This document shows positions 8,919 to 16,984 of a stretch of DNA of 64,000 bases, in pieces. The notes below the pieces were generated by a model. It made no database searches. It was given only the letters and a program-made list of their open reading frames with translations, and was not told the origin of the DNA. The DNA comes from Terasakiella sp. SH-1 (GTDB lineage: Bacteria; Pseudomonadota; Alphaproteobacteria; Rhodospirillales; Terasakiellaceae). Location: NCBI RefSeq assembly GCF_004564135.1, contig NZ_CP038255.1, forward strand, positions 2,405,501 through 2,469,500, given 5' to 3'. A program made the translations under genes and the position numbers. The stretch's first letter is position 1; each line of letters starts with the position of its first letter.

Positions 8919-10181
8919 TTAAAAGTCCTTCACCAGCTCAATCTGGCCATTATCATGTAGATAAGACACCAGTGGACGCATGGAGTCTGAAACCGGGAGA
9001 CTGCTGATTCTCAACTGGCTTTTGTTATCCACCGGGTAAATATAGGCAATGGTTTTATCCGTAAAGGTCTGGCCCAACCCTTCCAGCACACCACCGGCCA
9101 AGCCTTCGTAGTTTTCTTCCTGGAAAATATCTTTCACCCCACGTGCACCACTGACCAGTGCCACTTCTTCAGCTGTATAGCGCGCCAGGAACTGACGTAC
9201 CCGGAAATAGCGATACAGTTCGGAAATCAACACGTGATAGCCCGCTTCACACAACTGGTTCACACGTGACAGGAAGGTGTTCACATCAACGCCTTCTTCG
9301 TTGGCCAAAGAGGACATGGACATTTCAGCCAGACTGATAATTCCTTTGGAAATACCGGGGTCACGCTTTTCAAAACGGGCCTTGGCATGGGTAAAGCGAT
9401 CAATATCGCGCTGTTCCACCGTTTCAAACTTACCGCGCATAGCCAAAATACGATGTTTGTACAATGCATCTGAGGGGATCACCACCTTGCCATCCGGGCT
9501 AAACAGAACCGCACGCACCAAACTGGCATGGACAAGCTCCAGCGCCATCAGGCTATTATCAATATGATCAAAGTTCGGACCGTTAAATTCGATCAGATCA
9601 ATTTCAATGCGGCCCCATTTGATGTTGTCTTTCAGATGGTTAATCAGTTTTTTTGGATCATCGGCATAATTATAGGCCCCATGAATCAAGTTCACGCCCA
9701 AAATACCGATGGCTTCTTGCTGTTCCAGATTGGTATCGTCCAGCATGCGTACGTGTAAAATAATTTCATCGGGTGCAGACTGGGGTTTTGTTTGCAGCTT
9801 AATCCCTAACCAGCCATGACATTCAGAACGCTTGTTATAGCTTTGTGCCGCAACCGTATTGGCAAAGGCAAAATAGCGGGAATCTTCTGAACGGTGGTCA
9901 GCCACCCGTTCTACCGTCAGCTCGTATTCACGCTCCAGCATCCGTTCCAGACGGCTGCGTGATACATAGCGTTTATCCGGGCTCGCCCCATAAATTTCAT
10001 CACTGAAGACCATATCATAAGCAGACATGGATTTGGCAATCGTTCCCGCAGCCGCACCGGCCTGGAAGAACCAGCGTGCAACTTCTTGACCTGCCCCGAT
10101 TTCAACGATCGTGCCATAATGCAGCGGGTCAAGGTTGATGGACAATGCTTTTTCAATGGTGCTTACAACTGGTTCGCTCAT
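8919..10181 (-). CDS. Conserved protein of unknown function, 420 residues
   Basis: I do not recognise a named family with confidence. The protein is soluble, with no signal peptide or membrane helix. It opens with VSTIEKALSINLDPLHYGTIVEIGAGQEVARWFFQAG and has a conserved-looking YVSRSRLERMLEREY segment and a DDTNLEQQEAIGILGVNLIHGAYNY segment, suggesting an enzyme or nucleotide-handling fold, but no catalytic signature is evident. The start has a good GGGAGC ribosome site 8 bases upstream. It is a single-gene unit: a terminator follows and about 200 bases of non-coding DNA precede it. Confidence 0.75.
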   Translation of the reverse strand: MSEPVVSTIEKALSINLDPLHYGTIVEIGAGQEVARWFFQAGAAAGTIAKSMSAYDMVFSDEIYGASPDKRYVSRSRLERMLEREYELTVERVADHRSEDSRYFAFANTVAAQSYNKRSECHGWLGIKLQTKPQSAPDEIILHVRMLDDTNLEQQEAIGILGVNLIHGAYNYADDPKKLINHLKDNIKWGRIEIDLIEFNGPNFDHIDNSLMALELVHASLVRAVLFSPDGKVVIPSDALYKHRILAMRGKFETVEQRDIDRFTHAKARFEKRDPGISKGIISLAEMSMSSLANEEGVDVNTFLSRVNQLCEAGYHVLISELYRYFRVRQFLARYTAEEVALVSGARGVKDIFQEENYEGLAGGVLEGLGQTFTDKTIAYIYPVDNKSQLRISSLPVSDSMRPLVSYLHDNGQIELVKDF

Positions 10182-10377
10182 AATTGCTGCTCCCTCTCAT
10201 ACAGCGAGTTACATACTACCGATACGTGATCGTTCCTTGAATCTTGGATGAGTACATGCCTCAATGACACCGTTGCCTGCTCGCATGTCCGCATAACATA
10301 CAAGGACTTACACGAAAGTCCATCCTTCAATGCACAATTTGAACGCTAAATATATTATTTCACTCATCCAAATCGCT

Positions 10378-10776
10378 TTATTGGCCCTTTGAAGAATACA
10401 CTTCCTGATCTTCAATCATCATATGGGGGAGCAAACGCTCTTCCACCCAGTTCAAAAGCAAACGTCCGGGTTCTTCCTGAAACCCCAGTTTTTCTGCATC
10501 CCAGGTCTTTTGTAATTCTTTGGCAAGCACGTTATGTTCCTCGCAATGCTGCGCCAGACCCGAGGTTTTCAAGCGTTCAAAGTATGCTTCTTCCTCGTTG
10601 AAATGCTTTTGCGTATAGTTCAACAACTCAGCAAAACAACTTTCCAGATGATCCTCGTCTCTGCGCGCCAAAACGGCATTAAATAGTTTCTCTGCGATTT
10701 TGAGCAGGTTCTTATGTTGTGCGTCAATCATACCTTCATCAATGCGATACGCATCTTGCCAGTCAAAGATAGACAT
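10378..10776 (-). CDS. Bacteriohemerythrin
   Basis: 132 residues, a single hemerythrin domain. All seven expected di-iron ligands are visible: H21, H58, E62, H77, H81, H118 and D123. Bacteriohemerythrins reversibly bind O2, or react with NO, in the cytoplasm and act as oxygen carriers or sensors. The start is supported by an AGGAG site 8 bases upstream. It lies 37 bases downstream of the degenerate GGDEF-EAL gene on the same strand and may be co-transcribed with that signalling cluster. Confidence 0.92.
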   Translation of the reverse strand: MSIFDWQDAYRIDEGMIDAQHKNLLKIAEKLFNAVLARRDEDHLESCFAELLNYTQKHFNEEEAYFERLKTSGLAQHCEEHNVLAKELQKTWDAEKLGFQEEPGRLLLNWVEERLLPHMMIEDQEVYSSKGQ

Positions 10777-10813
10777 CCAAGCTTCTCCTTCATATTCGTA
10801 TCCCGAAAAGCCC

Positions 10814-12037
10814 TTATTTATGTTTTAAAAACTGCTTATATAAGTCGACTGGTTTGATAAGAAAATCATCAAGTCCCCAGCCTTCCAGTTCCTGATCAAT
10901 CGGTTGACAGCCAATAAAATCAAACCCGGCACAGATTGCCCCAACACTTAAACTGACGGTTTTAAGCCCCAAAGCATGGGCGTGCAGATTTTCATATTGA
11001 CTCACCTTGGCAATAAACACCTCCATATCTGATAATATTTCCGCTTCATCACGGTTGTCATGGCTTAGATCAACCCCAAACGATACAATGCCATCAACCC
11101 CGTAATCTCCAATCTTGTCAAAACCAAATGGCACCTGCAAATACAGGCCATAACAATAAGAACGCAAACGATGTAAGGCCCGTTTGATATCGTCAGAACC
11201 GGCATTTTCAGGAATGGATTTCAATTCCATCGACACCCGGTTACGCCACGCGGGAAGCAACGTGCCATAGGTTTGCAAGAACATCTCAAACCCCGCGTCT
11301 TCCATGACTGTATCAAAATGGATTGGGACAAGAATGGAAGCCATGTTGTTATGCTCAATAACCTTCACCACCTGATCAACGGCATGAAAAACGGTTTGCG
11401 CATCCAGCGCATATTCCATTTCATGCTTCTGAAAATGCTGGGAAAGGTCATTTTCATCCAGAATGGTTCCATCATCCTGATGCCAGCGGGGAATACATTC
11501 AAAACACATGACGAAATTGCGCCGCACATGCCAAATCGGCAAATAATCAAACGACGCCTTTCCTAACAATTTCGCAGACTCATCCAAATCAGGTATTTTC
11601 TGTTGCTGACCGGTTACCTCTGGAACACGTGTTTTTTCAATCACAATCGCATTTTGCGCCGTGCCCACCACGACAGAACAAGAAACCGTCACACGAGCCC
11701 AAGGACCTGAAAGATGTGGCCCCAGGGCTTTCATCAGCTTTTGCGCCAACTCCAAAGACGTTTGCTCATACGCCTGGTCCGCAATCAGTAAAAAGGATGT
11801 TTCATCAAAAGAAACAATTAGATCACCAGTTCTGAGGACCTGCTTTGCTTCCCCTTTCACAATTCCTGTCAATCTGGGAGCCGCCTCGCCGCCTCCCCCC
11901 AGTCCCTCAAAGCGCAAAAGGACCACACCATTGGGATTGTTGTGAACGGCCTCTTTGAGCATTGTCTCCAACAATGCCCAATAGTCTTGCCCGAGAAGCT
12001 GATCCTGCGCACCACGATATGTTACAGTTTCTGTCAT
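10814..12037 (-). CDS. Degenerate GGDEF-EAL protein (predicted non-catalytic)
   Basis: 407 residues. Residues about 15-140 follow the GGDEF layout, but the signature loop reads SFDETSF instead of GGDEF. The second half (about 165-400) follows the EAL layout: ECIPRW replaces EALxRW, VPIHF replaces the NLS motif, SMELKS the ExTE motif, LQVPFG the DDFG loop, and HALGLKT the AEGVE motif. It therefore should neither make nor cleave c-di-GMP and more likely binds a protein or ligand. It starts 3 bases after the adjacent paralogue (12041-13267), so the two are co-transcribed and possibly act as a heterodimer. Confidence 0.8.
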   Translation of the reverse strand: MTETVTYRGAQDQLLGQDYWALLETMLKEAVHNNPNGVVLLRFEGLGGGGEAAPRLTGIVKGEAKQVLRTGDLIVSFDETSFLLIADQAYEQTSLELAQKLMKALGPHLSGPWARVTVSCSVVVGTAQNAIVIEKTRVPEVTGQQQKIPDLDESAKLLGKASFDYLPIWHVRRNFVMCFECIPRWHQDDGTILDENDLSQHFQKHEMEYALDAQTVFHAVDQVVKVIEHNNMASILVPIHFDTVMEDAGFEMFLQTYGTLLPAWRNRVSMELKSIPENAGSDDIKRALHRLRSYCYGLYLQVPFGFDKIGDYGVDGIVSFGVDLSHDNRDEAEILSDMEVFIAKVSQYENLHAHALGLKTVSLSVGAICAGFDFIGCQPIDQELEGWGLDDFLIKPVDLYKQFLKHK

Positions 12038-12040
12038 CCG

Positions 12041-13267
12041 CTATTCCTTTGAAGCGGCATATTTAGAGACATAGGGCATTCTGATCGAATAATACTGGAC
12101 GTCGCGCGCGCCTTCCTGAACATCTGTAATGGCATAGCCATCCACATAATCAATCCCGGCGCAGATCGCTGCCGTTGTCAGGCTGATGGAACGCACCCCG
12201 TGCATATAAGTATGAAGGCCAAATTTGGCGGCACTGGCGGCAAATTGTTCCATATCATTCATAATGTTCAGTTCTGAGCGGCGGTCATCATATAAATCCA
12301 CCCCGACAGCATGCAAACCGATATGTTTAAAGCCGGAAAAATCGCGATGCATAGAATCAAAACGTGCCATCACAGCCCGCGAAAATGGTTTGAGAGCCTG
12401 AATTAAATCCTGCAAACGCGACTGGGGAATCCCATCGGGTAAATGGGTAAGTTCAATCACAATACGCCCCTGATGCGGGGCCAAATTACGTTTACATTGT
12501 TCCAGTAAAATGGAACGTCGCCCGGTTGACGCCAGAGATTCAAAATGCACAGGCACTGTCAACAAGGCCGGGTTCTTCATTTTTTCCAGTTTCAAGGCTT
12601 CACGGTGGATACGTTTCATGGTCATCAAGTCCAGTGCCTCCAGCGCAGCCGGATCGAGATGATCATCCAACACGTTGTAACTGGATAAAAAACGCCCAGG
12701 CCCCTGTGGGCGCACCGGAATACAGAAATAAGACGAAATGATTTTATTTTTCACAAACCACAAGGGCCTGAAAATAAAATCCACATCTTCTTTGACCAGA
12801 GCATGGGTCCGTACATCCTGACTGGCCCGAATGGGAGCGGCTTCCTCATCGTCTTCGACAATCAATTGAGAAGGGTCCGCCCCTTGCTGCCAGAAAAATC
12901 GGCCGTTTTCATCAGCAGAGGCCATGGTCACAGTAATGGCTTTTTTAGGATCAGGTGATCCCAGCAATCGTTGGGTGATTTCCTGTGCAATCAGATTGAT
13001 TTTAATCCGTGCGCGCGCCTGATCCAACATGCCAAAAGCAATCAGATATTTCTTTTCATCCCAGCGGCAATAGACATCATCATCATGCAGGCGATGCTTG
13101 ATCACATCTTCTGTGGTTGCATAAATCTGTTCTCGCAAACGATCCCAGCGTTCCCCGACATGTTCGGCAACAGGGGCCAGCTCCAGTACAAACACCCGTC
13201 CTTTGCTGGTTGCGCTTCTGTCATTGAAAAAACTTTCAAACCTTTTCTTATCGTCTTCTTCATTCAT
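12041..13267 (-). CDS. Degenerate GGDEF-EAL protein, paralogue of the downstream gene
   Basis: 408 residues from ATG 13267, chosen for its strong GGGGGTGG ribosome site; the longer start would overlap the receiver gene. The layout is the same as the neighbour: a GGDEF-like half with YCRWDEKKYLIAF at the signature position, then an EAL-like half in which FCIPVRP, VPVHFES, VIELTHLP, VMARFDS and YMHGVRS occupy the catalytic motif positions. All catalytic acidic residues seem lost. Both proteins share AICAG-DY/F-G near the C-terminus, showing a tandem duplication. It probably receives input from the receiver protein encoded just upstream. Confidence 0.8.
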   Translation of the reverse strand: MNEEDDKKRFESFFNDRSATSKGRVFVLELAPVAEHVGERWDRLREQIYATTEDVIKHRLHDDDVYCRWDEKKYLIAFGMLDQARARIKINLIAQEITQRLLGSPDPKKAITVTMASADENGRFFWQQGADPSQLIVEDDEEAAPIRASQDVRTHALVKEDVDFIFRPLWFVKNKIISSYFCIPVRPQGPGRFLSSYNVLDDHLDPAALEALDLMTMKRIHREALKLEKMKNPALLTVPVHFESLASTGRRSILLEQCKRNLAPHQGRIVIELTHLPDGIPQSRLQDLIQALKPFSRAVMARFDSMHRDFSGFKHIGLHAVGVDLYDDRRSELNIMNDMEQFAASAAKFGLHTYMHGVRSISLTTAAICAGIDYVDGYAITDVQEGARDVQYYSIRMPYVSKYAASKE

Positions 13268-13283
13268 AGCCACCCCCTTTAAA

Positions 13284-13649
13284 TTAGGTGAGGCATGCAT
13301 TGACTGCGCTTATGAGATCAGCAGATGAAAACGGTTTGGACAAAACCTTGTCTGCCCCAAACTCATTTGCCAGCTGAAGAAAGTCCAAATTGCGAGTTCG
13401 CCCACCACCGGATATAGCAATAATCTTTAGATTGGGGTCTTCGCGCTTCAATTCAATGATCATCTCGACACCTTCTTTTTCCGGCATAATAATGTCGGTG
13501 ATAATCAAGTCGATGTCATTGTTGTGGAATTGCTCAATTCCTTCATTTCCATTTTTGGCTTCAATAATGGAATGATCAAAACCTTCAAGAATTTCACGAA
13601 CGGTGTAGCGTGCAAGTTCTTCATCATCAATTACTAAAACATGTGCCAC
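13284..13649 (-). CDS. Single-domain response regulator (CheY-like)
   Basis: 121 residues, only a receiver domain: acidic pair D8/D9, phospho-acceptor D52 in LIITDIIMP, and a C-terminal KPF lysine. It starts at a GTG with GAGGAAG a few bases upstream. It lies 90 bases after the PAS histidine kinase gene and 16 bases before the degenerate GGDEF-EAL pair, so the kinase, receiver and two non-catalytic c-di-GMP-type proteins may form one pathway. Confidence 0.93.
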   Translation of the reverse strand: MAHVLVIDDEELARYTVREILEGFDHSIIEAKNGNEGIEQFHNNDIDLIITDIIMPEKEGVEMIIELKREDPNLKIIAISGGGRTRNLDFLQLANEFGADKVLSKPFSSADLISAVNACLT

Positions 13650-13738
13650 GACTTCCTCAACACTCTTAGCTTATTGTAGTTATATTTTCGTATAGGTTAG
13701 CACATAAACCCATTGAAATGGAACTATTTCCGACAAAC

Positions 13739-16700
13739 TCACCCTTTTTTCGGCAAGAGTATGTCAAATGTCGTTCCAAAGCCAATCCGGCTATTCGCCT
13801 TAATCCGCCCTTGATGCTTTTCGACAATACTTCTCGCCATGGCGAGCCCCATCCCGGTTCCCTCTCCCACAGCCTTGGTTGTAAAGAATGGATCAAAGAT
13901 CCGATTGAGCGTGCTTTCTGACATCCCCGGCCCATTGTCCTTGAGGCGTATATGGAAATATTGATCGGCCACAATCTCAAAATCAGGATCAGATTCCAGT
14001 TCCGTTTTCCCGACAAGATCACATTGAATATCAAAGCTCCCGGTGCGACCATGCAAGGCATCGGCTGCATTTTTCGCAATATTAATCAAAACGGACTGCA
14101 GTTGACCAAAGCTGCCTTCAATCATACAGCTCTGGCAATTGTTCACCTTATCTGAACATCCTGCCTCAAAAGAAATCTGCATGGAAGACGGCATGGTCTG
14201 TTCCAATAATTCCACGGTTGTTTCCAGCAGATCGACCACTTCGATTTCATCAAAGCTGACTTCTTCTTCACGGGCAAAGATCATCAGACTTTTCACCAGT
14301 TCTTGTGCCTTTTCCCCTGCATCCTTGATTTTAACCATTCTTTTTTGCAAGGGACTTTCTTCTTCGAGCTGGTTTGCAGTCAAATCAGCCAGTGCAATCA
14401 CAGGCAAAAGCATATTGTTAAAGTCATGGGCAATCCCGGCCGCCATATTACCCAAAGCTTCGGATTTTTGTGATTGCCAAAGCAAGCGTTCGACTTCCTT
14501 GCGGTCCGTAATATCCAGGCAGACCCCTTCAAAATGGGTAATCTCCCCTTTTCTGTTGCGCCGCACCCAGGTGCGATCATCAATCCAGCGCAAGGTGCCA
14601 TCCGGCATTTTTATGCGATATTCCTGAACAAAGGAGGCATCATTATTGTCAATATGGCGACGGACCTCCCCACCAACCCGTTCCAGATCAGATGGCTCCA
14701 CAATATCGGCAAACATAATCTCCCGGCTTTCAAACTGTTCTTTGCGATAGCCCCATTCAGACACATTGCTGGACACATATTCCACAGGCCAGCCTTCTTC
14801 ATTTTTCCATAAAAAGGCAACCGCTGGACTGCGGTCCACAATGGTTTGCAATTCGGTCAAAGCATCTTTTTGCTGGTTCAATCTTTCTTTGGTCAAAACA
14901 GTTTCGGTCACATCCAAAATGGAAACCGGAATATTTTTATAATCATCTGGCTGGGTCGGAATGGGCACATAGATCATGACATAAAGAATGCTGCCATCCA
15001 GCTTACGCTGGGTCGCGGTTGAAACAAAACCAGATTCCTGACGCCAGATCGCATCAATCTCATCAATAAAGATATCAATGGCATCACCGGAAAATGTCTC
15101 TGAAATTGAACTGTAAAACTGTTGTTTTGATTTTGCCCCATACATGAGCAGGGTTTCTTCATTCACATCATTGATTTTAATTTTCTGGGCCAGCTCAAAC
15201 GCCTTATCAAGATTGGCATGCAGATAGACCTTAATGTCGCGCACACCAGAAGAGCGGATTTCTTCCAGCGTTTTATAAACTTCGGTAAAATCTTCATCCC
15301 AGATTGATATTTTTGCATTATCAAACAATGATTTATACTTTGATGCACTTTCAGCCAGCGCATCATAAACGCGATGCAAGGCATGTTCGGCTTCTTTCTT
15401 GGAAGAAATATCGCGAAAAATAGCAAGTGCGCTCCAGCGATCATCTTTTTTCAGCGCAGCCAAAGACAATTCGATATCAATGATGCCCCCATCCTTACAA
15501 CGCGCCTTAAGTTCCAGCACCTCGCCTTCGGTATGTAAGAAACCGCTTTCAACAAAACTGGACAACCCCTCACGGGCTTTTTCACGATCAGAATCACAGG
15601 TCAGGAAATCATGGGGGGATTTTCCTGTCACCTCTTCTCTTGAATATCCCAGGATTTTTGTTGCCGCCTTGTTCCAAACAACAATATGCCCCAGATTATC
15701 CAGTAAAATAATTCCATCGGCCGCATTATTCACAATTGCATCTGTCAGCGCCTTATTTTCAGCAAACAGACGGTTTTTCTCGAAGCTTTCGGTCACATTT
15801 CGCGCAATGCAAACCGTCCCGGTCTGAATATCGTCATCCGTTTTAATCGCTGATTGCTGGGTGTGGTAAATATTATTTTTGCCATTCACAGCAAGTTCAC
15901 TGACAAAGAAATTACTTTTTCCCGTTTCGGCCAATTCCTGATCTGAAATCAAAAGTTTATCCAGAACCACCTGCGGCAAGAATTGGCAAATATTCTGCCC
16001 GACAATGGCCCGTCCCTCAGCCTGAAAAAGGTCTTCCCCAGCCCGATTAATAAAAGTGATTTTCCCCCTGAGGTCTTTAGAAACGACAATATCATCCGTG
16101 CCGTTCATCACTTGACTGAGCAATTCCTCATTGCGTTCAATCACCCGGATCAGCGGCGCACTCGTTCGTTGAAAAAAGAAAGCACCTGCAAAAATGATCA
16201 CAATGGCAATCAAGGCAATGCGAAAGCCCGCCTGAACAAAGGGATCATGGATTTCAGCCCAATCGACCTTGGCGACAATCCCCATATTCAGAATTTTCAC
16301 ATGTTCATATGCCGCCAGAACTTCGCTCCCACGATAATCCAGCCCGGTCATAATCCCGCTTTTCCCATTTAAAGCAGCCAGCATCGGTTCTGCAATTTTA
16401 TCATTGATCCGTATCACTTGTTCCGGATTCATCTGCGTTTCATGGCGATGGCGTAACAAGAAGATAATTTTGTCATCTTCCTTCTTGGCAAGGGTAAATT
16501 CCCCAGTCTCGCCAAACCCTTTAAAGTTCAAATGAGCTTCGCGCACCTGCAACAGGGTATTGGCATCGGATTGTGCCTCTGGCCTTTGCAGGCGCTGCCC
16601 TTCCATCCGATCATATTTGGCAATGGATTCAATCATGCGGGCACGAGATTGAACGATCTCAACAAGGCGCCCTTTCTCGTGCTCAACTTCTGTTTGATAC

Positions 16701-16789
16701 CAGGTTGTGAACACCACCCCGACAGAAAAAACGACAATCACAATCATGATATTAATAAGCAAGAAGATTGTCTTACTGGTCAGTTTCAT
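13739..16789 (-). CDS. Multi-PAS sensor histidine kinase
   Basis: 1016 residues. Order: membrane helix (about 8-30), a periplasmic region resembling a Cache-type sensor (GETGEFTLAKKEDDKI, GSEVLAAYEHV), a second helix (about 190-208), then several PAS domains, the last with a PAC-like end (HFEGVCLDITDRKE). The kinase core has phospho-acceptor H788 in AAGIAHDFNNMLLPV, an NtrB-like H box, and an ATPase with N box NIAKNAADAL, DNGPGM and GTGMGLAMARSIVEKHQG. It is expected to phosphorylate the receiver encoded 90 bases downstream. It is divergent from the CheA-like kinase at 16985. Confidence 0.92.
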   Translation of the reverse strand: MKLTSKTIFLLINIMIVIVVFSVGVVFTTWYQTEVEHEKGRLVEIVQSRARMIESIAKYDRMEGQRLQRPEAQSDANTLLQVREAHLNFKGFGETGEFTLAKKEDDKIIFLLRHRHETQMNPEQVIRINDKIAEPMLAALNGKSGIMTGLDYRGSEVLAAYEHVKILNMGIVAKVDWAEIHDPFVQAGFRIALIAIVIIFAGAFFFQRTSAPLIRVIERNEELLSQVMNGTDDIVVSKDLRGKITFINRAGEDLFQAEGRAIVGQNICQFLPQVVLDKLLISDQELAETGKSNFFVSELAVNGKNNIYHTQQSAIKTDDDIQTGTVCIARNVTESFEKNRLFAENKALTDAIVNNAADGIILLDNLGHIVVWNKAATKILGYSREEVTGKSPHDFLTCDSDREKAREGLSSFVESGFLHTEGEVLELKARCKDGGIIDIELSLAALKKDDRWSALAIFRDISSKKEAEHALHRVYDALAESASKYKSLFDNAKISIWDEDFTEVYKTLEEIRSSGVRDIKVYLHANLDKAFELAQKIKINDVNEETLLMYGAKSKQQFYSSISETFSGDAIDIFIDEIDAIWRQESGFVSTATQRKLDGSILYVMIYVPIPTQPDDYKNIPVSILDVTETVLTKERLNQQKDALTELQTIVDRSPAVAFLWKNEEGWPVEYVSSNVSEWGYRKEQFESREIMFADIVEPSDLERVGGEVRRHIDNNDASFVQEYRIKMPDGTLRWIDDRTWVRRNRKGEITHFEGVCLDITDRKEVERLLWQSQKSEALGNMAAGIAHDFNNMLLPVIALADLTANQLEEESPLQKRMVKIKDAGEKAQELVKSLMIFAREEEVSFDEIEVVDLLETTVELLEQTMPSSMQISFEAGCSDKVNNCQSCMIEGSFGQLQSVLINIAKNAADALHGRTGSFDIQCDLVGKTELESDPDFEIVADQYFHIRLKDNGPGMSESTLNRIFDPFFTTKAVGEGTGMGLAMARSIVEKHQGRIKANSRIGFGTTFDILLPKKG

Positions 16790-16874
16790 GGCCGCCTCCC
16801 CAGATTGCGCGTCACAATCGTGTTGATCCCGGACAGACCTGCGATATACGCCTGTTGAAACGGGATTTTACAAA

Positions 16875-16970
16875 CCTATTGTATTTTTTAGATCTATAGG
16901 TACTTTATTATTGGGTAGATAAAGTTTGCCATAACCATCGAGCAAATTAAAGAGTAGGCGATACAATAGG
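16875..16970. repeat. 10-bp inverted repeat in the divergent kinase promoter region
   Basis: CCTATTGTAT (16875-16884) and ATACAATAGG (16961-16970) are exact reverse complements, 76 bases apart, in the gap between two divergent sensor kinase genes. The second copy lies close to the ribosome site of the plus-strand gene. They could be half-sites for one regulator. Confidence 0.35.
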
Positions 16971-16984
16971 GGGTTAAAAAATTC

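Noticed and set aside
10304-10321. GGACTT/AAGTCC hairpin downstream of the hemerythrin gene
   Set aside because: Short stem without a T-run; too weak to call a terminator.
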